Source of the DNA: Macrophomina tecta
Lineage: Eukaryota > Ascomycota > Dothideomycetes > Botryosphaeriales > Botryosphaeriaceae
Reading direction: 5' to 3'
NCBI GenBank assembly: GCA_024180945.1
Contig: JAKSGN010000027.1
Span: forward strand, 124,001-188,000
DNA length: 64,000 nt
In this document: positions 49,881 through 58,899 of the stretch, piece after piece
Layout of the letters: each line of letters opens with the position of its first letter
Position numbering within the stretch: the stretch's first letter is position 1
Made by a program: the position numbers and the translations under genes
Notes under the pieces: model-generated
Databases searched by the model: none
Told to the model about the DNA's origin: nothing
The model's input: only the letters and a program-made list of their open reading frames with translations

Positions 49881-50560
49881 TTATACACTGTTAGATTCCA
49901 CCAAATACTGCACGAAGCTGTAATCTGCGCACTTAACCAGTGCCTCCAGTCCCTGAATCTGCTTCTTAAGCAGTTGATCTCCCTGTAGGAGATGCTACTT
50001 GTCATTTTCCATCTTCTTGATCAGACTGCAGCACTAAGCAATACGATTGGCTTGCTAGGCTTCGATGGCGACGCCAGGTTCTCAATACCCGCGCCGTCGC
50101 ATCCGCGTCCTGGTAGCTGCAGGGTTGGTAATACCTGTCGTAGCGAATCCAGCTGCGTGCTCAGGGACTCCCGCTACTTGCGGTCGGCTTGATTTTGCGA
50201 GAGCCGCTGCAGCGCCTTACGCTTGGTGTTAATTGCCGCACTAGTATGTGCGGCGTTGCCGTCTCCTCATGACTTCGACTACTCTTGTTTTCCAGCCGTA
50301 GCCGCTGCTGTGCCTAATTGATTGTTAGTGAGGTATTTTATAAAGGCGACGAGGTAATACCTCCTAGCTAGAATTGCTTTCGCCGCGCTTGAGTCTTGGT
50401 CGGACCTCTACGACGCTTTCAGGCGATTTGTTAAGTTCGCCGAGTTCATGTTTTCGCAGCTGCGAGTCAACCGTCGAATTCTAAAAAGACTCATACCTAC
50501 CAAGCAGGACGAGCACGCAGCCGCCATAGCAGGTGGATAGGTTGAGCGGATTACTTTCCT
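49881..50560 (-). pseudogene. Decayed bHLH transcription factor gene
   Basis: Minus strand. The basic region and helix 1 read R-L-S-Q-N-Q-A-D-R-K-stop-R-E-S-L, then Q-L-D-S-L-R-Q-V-L-P (about 50110-50210). Helix 2 reads K-P-S-K-P-I-V-L-L-S-A-A-V, then L-I-K-K-M-E-N-D-K (about 49995-50065), running into a leucine-zipper-like tail ending at TAA 49881-49883. This is the fungal helix-loop-helix pattern. Damage: TAG at 50174-50176 and 49995-49997 (single transitions from sense codons) and a one-base frameshift near 50024. The His usual in the basic region is Gln. A 47-nt stretch with GT, CTAAC and AG (about 50293-50339) looks like its intron. It lies just downstream of the aquaporin gene and may once have regulated the neighbours. 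Confidence 0.62.
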
Positions 50561-50725
50561 TTTGTTTTGGGTACAGTGACGATATCCAGCAGGTGCAGAT
50601 GGCGTCGGATTTACCATTAGAACGCGCCCGCTTCGTTGTCAGATCCATATCGCGTCATTCGGTGACGGTGTATAATGTGGTAATACATCTTTCCGTAGCA
50701 TCCTCTAACCATTTAGAAGAGGTTA

Positions 50726-50945
50726 TGTTGGAAAATAACTACTTAGCAGCCTTGGTACAACTAATAAAGATGAGTTCCCATAGATTTAGCATATCTAGTA
50801 GAGGGAGGCCGTACAGGCTTCCCTTATATCTATTCTACCTACTAGGGTAAAACGGGTATGTAACTTGCTTACCTGCTGAGACAGGTGTGCAACGAGTATA
50901 AGACATAACTAAATCCAAAACACTACTAAATTAAATATTCCAATA
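50726..50945 (+). repeat. Solo LTR of the Copia family
   Basis: 220 bp, the same length as the LTRs of the Copia element at 17187-22977, from TGTTGG to CCAATA. It is flanked by the exact 5-bp target duplication GGTTA (50721-50725 and 50946-50950). The central 140 bp are nearly identical to the full element's LTRs; both ends are more diverged, so it may be an older subfamily member. Confidence 0.92.
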
Positions 50946-51081
50946 GGTTAGGTCTTCTATATATAGTGTTTACAGTGACTCGGTAGGAATTGCTATCTCA
51001 AGCTACTAGTGTATATCGGTAAGAAAAGCAGTTAATAGTATACATTTCTAGTTATATTAACTTAAATGTTTAACCTACCTA

Positions 51082-52938
51082 ACGTAGTTTACAAGCGAGC
51101 CGTCCATCCAAGCGAGCCGTCCACCCCACCAGCTTTCTACGCCTTCACACGCATATAGTTCAACAACGCATTAAAATATAATAAGAACAACAACTGTCCT
51201 AGCTTAAGAAGCCTCCCCAGTATCTTTTTAGCACGTACGAGAATTGTGCCCCGGCTTCCTATAGCGCCTACAGCGCGCTATTTGCTGCCTACTCATACCA
51301 GATCGCGCCTTGCCTCGACGCATTTCGCCCTTAAGTTGCTTATTAACGTTCTTTTAAGCAATAATTTCCTCGCCCTCTACCTTTATTAAGGTATCTCGCT
51401 TCTAGATCCGCTTTCTTTTACGCTATTTACGCTTCGTGGCAGCCTTATTTGCCTTCTAAAGGCTGGACACCTAATCGCGTAACAAGACTATCTCATACAC
51501 CATTAGCTAAGCCCCCTTGGTTAGCCGATTAAGCGACTTAATTATTAAAGTAGGCGACGAATCTTAATGCCTTTAAATCCGATCGCGAATTAGGGTTAAT
51601 TGAGACTCTAGTTCTCGCGCGTTGTATGGTGTTTTCGACTTCCATAGAGCAGCCTCTGGGGCAGCTAGTAGTGTTAGCGTACGAAGCTTTATATTAAGCT
51701 TTAATAGCACCGCATCTAGGTTATACAGTACTAGACTAGCTCCTTAAAAGCTTACGTAGATGTTAGTCTATATAATTAACTTATTAAAGGCTGCTTTGAA
51801 GGCTAATAGAAACTTAAGCTTTATAATATAGTTAATATAGTTGCGCGCCAAGCCTCTAATCTAATCCCTATATGCCCGCTTCAACGGCGAGAAGCAGCTA
51901 ATATTAAGCGGCTAAAGCAGGTACGACGAATAGAAAGGTATATAGAGGGTAATAATCTTCTTCTTCTTATAGATCGCCTAGAACTTAAGCGAGTTGTGGC
52001 TCTCGTAGCCGTCGATAATTAGTAGCTAATGCGTTTCTACTATACGCGCCTTCGTATACTTGTTAAAGTACTTTAGCTACATAATCCTAAGCTTATTCGT
52101 TGTCTAGCCGTTGTTACTAACAGCGATGGCCTAATCACTAGGTATATTATCGTCCCCATACTAGGTAGATAGGTGGTGCTTAGCTGCGAAGATAATAAAT
52201 AGTAGAATCGCCTACCTAGTAGCGTTAATTTCTTAGATAATAGTTACCTACTTACGGTCGCCTAGCTATACCGCCTTTAGTCGATTGCGCCTCTCCGAGC
52301 CTATAATAACGAGCTAAGCTAATATCTTACCTATTATAAAGCTAGTCTTATTAAAGTTATAAGTATCTTTATTAAGGATACCGTACTTCTTCTTCGTATA
52401 CTATATAAGCTTAAACTACTTAGTAAGGACCTTAGAATCCTTATATAAGGCCTACTAGCAATTATATAGTCGATTTAATTAAGTTTTAAGCTACGGAGTC
52501 TGCCTAATAAAGTTCCTTAGCTAATATATGCTAACCTAGCTAGTAGCACGCTTAGTAAGTAGTTCGTTAGCTATATCCCATACTATATCTAACGTAGGCG
52601 CAAAAGCCTTACGAATCTAGGTTAAGTATATATTAAATAATTGTCTTCTTCTTAGCTTTTATAAGCTTCTTTAAATTGGGCTCGTAATCGCGTCGTGAGG
52701 TAACTCTAGCACGTTAGTCGCAGAGTATAGTTTAGGGGATGTTAAATAATTATATAGCATATCTTTTACTCTAAATCTAATTTGTATTTATAGCTAAAAT
52801 AGTAAGGAAGATATCTACTTCGCTATAAGTTAATTAAGTAGTAGTTAGTTAAGCTATTATAGTTAAAAAGTAATGCGTTACATAAAGTTAGTAAGATAGA
52901 TAGCTTATTTAAATAAATAGCTCGCTTATAAACTACGT
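51082..52938 (-). mobile_element. Fot1/pogo-like DNA transposon, heavily mutated (pogo2)
   Basis: 1857 bp with TA target duplications at 51080-51081 and 52939-52940. The left inverted repeat starts ACGTAGTTTACAAGCGAGCC and carries two copies of GCGAGCCGTCCA. The right repeat is its reverse complement but is degraded by C-to-T and G-to-A changes. Size, TA duplication and a CENP-B/DDE_1-type transposase place it in the pogo group of Tc1/mariner. It has the same repeat architecture as the element at 54658-56510. Confidence 0.85.
51204..52750 (-). pseudogene. Decayed pogo-type transposase (pogo2)
   Basis: Minus strand. Readable pieces: N-F-N-K-T-S-F (about 52345), where the first catalytic Asp of N-F-D-E-T-G-F is now Asn; L-L-I-I-D-G-Y-E-S-H (about 52000-52030) with the second Asp; L-Q-P-L-N (about 51905), where the third Asp is Asn; and a C-terminal CCHC-like knuckle C-x2-Y-x4-H-x4-C (about 51220-51262) just before TAA 51204-51206. 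Many TAG/TAA codons interrupt it. Two of three catalytic acids are lost, so it is inactive. Confidence 0.75.
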
Positions 52939-52940
52939 TA

Positions 52941-53253
52941 ATATTATTCTAGAAAATTATATTTTCTACTTAATAGCTTACTTAATTTATTTTTTTTACT
53001 TAAAATAATGCACTATCTATTTATAAAGTAAGTAGAGGTCTAGAATTTAGTATTTTAAATAGTTTTCTATAGAAAATCTAACTATAAGTTAAGAGTACTA
53101 TCTACTTATACTTAAATTCCTCGCTACCTAGAAGTAAAATTAAACTTCTAAAGATATAAAAATTTAGCTTAGCTACCTTTCTATAGTGGTTTAAATTATA
53201 GAATAAATTTTAACCTATATTTTATAGTAATATAGCTCTAAATATAGTATATT
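52941..53253. other. Unassigned AT-rich spacer
   Basis: RIP-type TA-rich DNA without a recognisable element, between pogo2 and an inverted LTR pair. Confidence 0.3.
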
Positions 53254-54297
53254 TATTATATTAATACTTTTTCATAGGAAGGTCTAGTATATTATCGGGT
53301 AACTTAGGCTTTCTAGGAGCCGTTATAGTAGATAGGGAAGGTTTATATAGTAGTAGAATAAGAATTAATTAATAAGTTAACTATAAAGATCCTATCTACT
53401 AGTAATAAATATAAATTATATATATTAATCTAGTTAACTATTTATTAGCTAGAGGTATAGTATTATTTAGCTAGTAGACTAGCTATTAGCCGGGAATATA
53501 TACTAAAAATTATATAGTTTAGCTAATAAAGCTTAGGATAGTACTAAATAATCTAGTAATACTCTTTTTATATTGCTTTTATTATCCCTATTATATTTTT
53601 CTTTTTTAAATTATAATACTATTTTCCTTCTAGGCTACTTTTAGCCTAAAAGCTTTATATTTAAGGTAGGCACTTATTACTATTCTTATATTATTATTAG
53701 CTAATTATAGTTTTTACTTATATCTAGTATTATTATATATTAGTTTAGTATATTATTACTTTTACCTAAGGGGTATCCGTAGCTTTTTTTTATAATTACT
53801 ATACTTTTCTTTAAATAATTTATTATAAGGCTTTCTTTTATTTTATATATTTTAGTTATACTAGTAGGGGGTTATTCTTATATAAGATAATACTTAATTC
53901 TTTAGAATCTAAGTATTTATTTTTATAATTTCTATTATGCTAATACTCTTTCTTAGGAAAGTCTAGTATATTATTAGGTAACTTAGGCTTTCTAGGGGCT
54001 ATTATAATAGGTAGGAGAGATTTATATAGTAGTAAAATAAAAATTAATTAATAAGTTAACTACGAATATTCTATCTACTAGTAATAAATATAGATTATAT
54101 ATATTAATCTAGTTAGCTATTCATTAGCTAGAGATATAGTATTATTTAACTAGTAGACTAGCTATTAGCTAGAAGTATATACTAGAGATTACGTAGTTTA
54201 ACTAATAGAACTTAGAGTAGTACTAGATAATTTAGTAGTATTTTTTTTATATTACTCTTATTATTTCTACTATATTTCTCTTTTCTAGGTCGTAATA
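53254..54297 (-). mobile_element. Element-B-like LTR pair with about 310 bp between
   Basis: Two related LTRs of 365 bp each, 53254-53618 and 53933-54297, resemble the 383-bp LTRs of element B (shared block aaaattaattaataagttaacta). The 314 bp between them begin like the sequence next to the 3' LTR of element B (ccttctaggcta...agcctaaaagc). This looks like a deletion derivative of a B-related Gypsy. No matching target duplication is seen (ATATT versus ATTTC). Confidence 0.65.
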
Positions 54298-54655
54298 ATT
54301 TCTAAGTTAGAACTTAGCTAACTTAGTCTAATTTATTATCTTAATTAAGCTTAGAAAGGTCTAGAATATTAGCTTTAAAAGATAAAGACTAAGATTATTT
54401 AAAATAAAGCTAAGGCTAATATAGTTACTACTACTATAAATACGGTATTATAGAATAGAAAATAGATAAGCTAGTTAAGATAAAGTATAATTCTTTTTTT
54501 ATAGAAGAAAAGAGTACTAATAAATAAGTTAAAAAAAGATTCTCTACTATAAAAAGACTTAATAATACAGCTATAGAAGTATAATATTTATTAGTATAAA
54601 AAAAGTAGAATAACTCTTAAGATAAAAAAAATAATAATATTTAAATACTACTTTA
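54298..54655 (+). repeat. Repeat debris, including a copy of 1210-1448
   Basis: From about 54440 the sequence follows 1210-1448 closely until the TA where the next transposon is inserted. The first 140 bp are unassigned. Confidence 0.6.
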
Positions 54656-54657
54656 TA

Positions 54658-56510
54658 ACGTGTTTCACCACCGAGCCGTCCAAACCACCGAGCCGTCCAC
54701 TTCCTCACCAAAAACGCATCGGATGAAAACTCAACACGATGCATCACCACAACGCTATGAAATCATCCCAGAAAACTCAGTATATTAACCTTGCTATCCA
54801 ATCTATTGATACCCACGCGTCGCACAGCGAAAGAGCTACCTGTCGCGAGTACCTTGCTCCCCGATCAACCGTACGCGACCGACGCGCAGGTGCCATACCA
54901 CGCGTAGAAGCTGTGCCTAACGGCAAGAAGCTTACCAAACATGAAGAAGGCGCGATTGTCGAGCGTATACTGGACCTGGATTCGAGAGGGTTTCCGCCCT
55001 CCAAGGATATACTACGTGATATGGCCAACAAATTGCTGGCAGAGCGCGACGGGGGTACCGTGGGCAAGAACTAGCCAGACAGGTTCATCAGCCGCAGAGA
55101 TGAGCTCAAAACGTGCTGGACTCGCGCGTACGATCGCCAGCGAGCCTTAAACGAGGACCCAGTGGTTATCGAGCGGTAGTTCGACCTCGTTCGCTCTGTG
55201 AAGGAGAAGTACGGTATCCTAGACGAGGATACGTACAACTTTGATGAAACTGGCTTTATGATGGGCGTAATAGGCTCTCTGCTAGTTATTACAGGCTCTG
55301 AAAGGCGCGGAAAACGAAAATTTATCTAGCCAGGCAATCGCGAGTGGACTTTAGTTATTAACGCGATTAGCGCGCTCGGTTGGACGATCCCACCCTTTAC
55401 GATCTTCGCCGGCAAGAACCACATTAACACTTGGTACGAAGACACCTCTGGCATGGAGGACTGGGTTGTTGCTGTCAGCGCCAACGGCTGGACGATAAAT
55501 GAGCTTGGAGTGAAGTGGTTAGAGCACTTTAACGCGCATATAAAGTCGCGTACTGTGGGGGTGTACCGGCTGCTCATAATCGACGGCCACGAGAGCTATA
55601 ACTTAATTGAGTTCTAGGATCTGTGCAAGGAGGAGAAGATTATTACCGTCTGTATGCCGTCGCATTCGTCGCACCTCCTGCAGCCGCTTGATGTGGGCAT
55701 TTTCTCGCCGTTAAAGCGGGCGTACCGCTCTTAGATCTCAGGCTTGGCGCGCTTGATGGCCACAAAAATCGACAAACCAGCCTTTATACAGGCGTACAAG
55801 GCGGCTTATTACAAGGTGTTCACAAAGGAGAATATCTGTGCAAGCTTCCGAGGAGCTGGCTTGGTGCCGCTCGACCCGCAGGTTGTGTTATCGAAGGTTG
55901 ATGTCAGGCTTCGTACGCCTACACCGCCTGCACCAGAGGCTGTCCCATGGGAATCCAAAACGCCCAGCAATATGCGCGAATTAGAGGCCCAATCAAGGCT
56001 ACTTTATCAGCAGATAAGGCAGTATTGCAGCTCCTCACCTACAGAGGCGCGTGGATCGCTTCAATCGCTCGTAAAAGGCGCGTCATTCATGGTGCACTCT
56101 GCTGTGTTAGTACGCGACGAACTCTCTGCCCTTCAAAGGGCCACAGAGGCCGCAAACAAGAAGAAACAGCGTAAAAGAAAGTACGTACAGAATCGGGGCA
56201 CGCTAACAATGGTAGACGGCGGTCAGCTATCTAATCCTCAGGGCGCTGGGGGGGCAGAGGGCAGCGAACAGCCCTCTAAGAAGGCTCGCGCAGAGGGCGC
56301 GCAGGGGGCTCAACGGCGCTGTGGGAACTGCGGCAAGACCGGGCACAACAGACGGACTTGTACAGAGGAGGTAACAGGTACTGAGTAATCTAGGATCGCT
56401 ACTAGTTTATTGAAATTTTTGTGTTGTGTTGAATAACTTGAGTTCAAAGTGTGATGTTGGTGAGGAAGTGGACGGCTCGGTGGTTTGGACGGCTCGGTGG
56501 TGAAACACGT
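54658..56510 (+). mobile_element. Fot1/pogo-like DNA transposon with perfect inverted repeats (pogo1)
   Basis: 1853 bp with a TA target duplication (54656-54657 and 56511-56512). The 54-bp terminal inverted repeats (54658-54711 and 56457-56510) are identical and begin ACGTGTTTCACCACCGAGCC. Each contains two copies of CCACCGAGCCGTCCA. The element has ordinary base composition inside AT-rich DNA, so it arrived late. It encodes one transposase frame, broken by five TAG codons. Confidence 0.95.
54739..56388 (+). pseudogene. Pogo-type DDE_1 (CENP-B-like) transposase with five premature TAG codons
   Basis: One frame of 550 codons from ATG 54739 to TAA 56386-56388, interrupted only by TAG at 55072, 55177, 55327, 55615 and 55732. 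Each is one transition away from Trp or Gln. Order: N-terminal helix-turn-helix/CENP-B-type DNA-binding region (about 1-110, with K-L-T-K-H-E-E-G); catalytic Asp169 in NFDETGF, Asp282 in LLIIDGHES and Asp318 in LLQPLDVGIFSPLKR, so the DDD triad is intact with 35 residues between the last two; Lys/Arg-rich region; C-terminal CCHC zinc knuckle CGNCGKTGHNRRTC (528-541). The enzyme would cut and paste the element at TA sites. The last ORF piece (55744-56388) is open. Without readthrough no full transposase is made. Confidence 0.92.
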
Positions 56511-56539
56511 TATAATAGCTACATTTACATTAGCTCCGC

Positions 56540-58256
56540 AGGCTTTTAGTTATTAATCGAATTAGTAAATAAGAGCGCTATTTAGATAGCTAAGAAGGCT
56601 CGCCCCTAATATAATTCTAGTTATAAGACCGTAGGACTATATAGCTATAATAACTTCGATATACTATTCCTGCCTAAGCCAGTTCGTAAGATCGATCTAG
56701 AGCGGTTTAACCCTTCTATTACTTATAAAACCGCTTATTAGAAGATCCTCGCTAGATATAAGAAAGAAGACTATTTCTTTAAACCTAATAAGAAGTCCCC
56801 GATATATCCGAATTAGTAAAGCTACTAGTAGGAAGTACGTAAAATAGTAGCCCGCCCCGGTCTAACTAGGAATATAACGTCGCTAAAATACCCTACTAAT
56901 ATTATAGAACGCCTCTCCGTAATTAATATTTCTCCACCCGATAAGGTCACTATAGAGAAGCTAAGCGACGTTATCGATATTAAGATACTAAAGAGGAGCA
57001 AGGTCTGCCACGATAAAAATATCGCTATTATAGAAAAGCTGACGTATATACTAAATTAATAAGTATAGAAGGATTTTCTTTAGGCCGCGGAAGCTACTAT
57101 CTATAACGCGGTTTTCTTAACTATAAACTATCTTATTACCTACGATAATAGCGACTCTCCTAGTAGATCTCTTATTAAGAGCGTAAAGAAATATAGAATT
57201 TATATTATAACTAAGAGGGCGTTTGTAGAGAAGTTGCGAAGAACTATAAAGACTATAACCGTAAAGACGACTACCCGCCTCGAGAAGAAGAACTCCTCGG
57301 ACCTAGATAACGATGACGGAGCGATAGAAACCCTAATACCGCCCCTACAAAGAGAGACTAGATCTAAGATTAATAACGAGTCGGAAGAGCTTCTAAGGAT
57401 AGAAAGAATTCTAGCTTCCGTTAGATATCTAGAATTCGTATACCGAGTTACCTTCTAATAAATCGCTTAAGCGACTAAAATTCTGGAGAGGGTTAAATAG
57501 ACTATATTTATAGCTATAAAAGTATAGATCGAGCGCTAGAAAGAGATACTAGCATCTCTTACGAAATACGTAAGCCGAGTTACGAATATACTTACTTAGA
57601 ATTATCTAAAGCATAATATCGAAGCCCTCCGTGGCAGACTTAAGTTATAGAAGAATATTCTGTAGAATAGCTTCGATACTATAACTAAAGATCACGCTAC
57701 GGGCACTCTTAACTTCGGCGTAGTAATTTCTAAGGTTACAAGAAAGACCTTCCCGGAAGATAAAATATAAGAGGCGTTATAATACTTTACGGGTCGAAAG
57801 GATATTTCGCTAATCTAAGAGCTCCGAGCTCTAGAAGCTTAGTTTATATTCCTAGAGCGTTATAAGTACGCTATATAACGCGATATCGACTAACGTACCG
57901 TAATTAGGCAGCGCTTCTACACCAATAAGAAGGAACGCTAGCCGGAGTTAAAGATATCTAGAAATAAGAAACGCTCGGTACCGCTAGAATTTTATTTATC
58001 CTAGGAGATACTAAAGAAAGCTAAGCCGGATGAAATTATCTCGATCTCCGACGACGAACTTAAAGTAGGATCGCTAGCCGCTAGCGACCGTTTCCTCTTC
58101 CTTTAAGGGGGAAAACCCGTCCTAAGTATAACGATTAAACTACCGATTTAGAAGAAGGAAATCCCCGCCCTACTATAAAGTACTCTCTTCGCCTTTTCTT
58201 TCTTATTAGCACCTTCTATAGACTAGTACGGCGATACGAAGGTCCAGGGTACACAT
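56540..58256 (+). pseudogene. Unidentified long ORF with RIP-type stops
   Basis: A single plus-strand frame (that of 57234-57458) can be followed for about 570 codons if TAG/TAA are read as former Gln or Trp codons. The product is Lys/Glu/Leu-rich. There are helical stretches around 57240-57420 and 57740-57960. Near 58030-58055 it reads E-I-I-S-I-S-D-D-E-L, which resembles a SUMO-interaction motif. A 21-base A run follows immediately. It could be the gag of the Gypsy remnant downstream, or an independent retroposed gene. I recognise no domain. Less TA-rich than the Gypsy remnant downstream. Confidence 0.4.
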
Positions 58257-58277
58257 AAAAAAAAAAAAAAAAAAAAA
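58257..58277 (+). repeat. A21 homopolymer
   Basis: Twenty-one consecutive A after ...GGTACACAT. It is at the 3' side of the unidentified ORF and could be a retroposition tail or a slippage-prone run. Confidence 0.9.
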
Positions 58278-58899
58278 GTCCTTTTCTTTTTGGTTTTCGA
58301 GTCACAACGCTTTGGAAGAAGATAATAGATAGAAGAAGTAATACGAAGAGTTTATTTTTTCTTTTCTTTTCTTTTATTTCTCTAGCTTCCTTTCCCTCTC
58401 TAATTAACTTTCCGCATCTAAGGACTATAAAGGATTACGATCCATTAAAATCCACCCGCCCAGATATTAGGATGCGGTAGTTGGTAAGAAGAAGGTTCTT
58501 TCCCGGGGATAGTAGTAGCCTCGAGCCGCCTAGGAAAAAAAGATAGTATAGCGTAGATAGATAGCCGCCGTCGAAAGGCGTTCTAATAATAATTAACTAC
58601 TTTTATATATCTCGTTTCCGAAGTTCTATAAGGCCTTAATCCGTTTAGGAAGCGGATCCTAGTAAGAAGTAAGTATATCTTTAAGTTAATAAATAAAAAG
58701 ACTATATATATAGTAAAGTCTACGGCTATTTAAAGCTAAAAAACTAGACAGCCCTACAGTATTAAGATTAATCTAGGGGCTATAGTCTAGGTCCCTTTAT
58801 ATAGTATTATAAATATCGAATACGAAAACTCTTACCGGACTAAATCTCTAAAGATAATTTAAAATATAAGAGATACTTAATAGAGTACCTACTAGAATT
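58278..58899. other. Unassigned stretch between A run and Gypsy remnant
   Basis: Pyrimidine-rich (58340-58400), then mixed composition with no domain recognised. It may be leader or gag of the following Gypsy. Confidence 0.3.

Noticed and set aside
50533..50850. 105-codon plus-strand ORF
   Set aside because: It spans the bHLH remnant flank and runs into the Copia solo LTR, so it is not a gene.
55326..55577. Minus-strand ORF across the pogo1 transposase
   Set aside because: Shadow of the catalytic-domain coding frame, which carries the DDD motifs on the plus strand.
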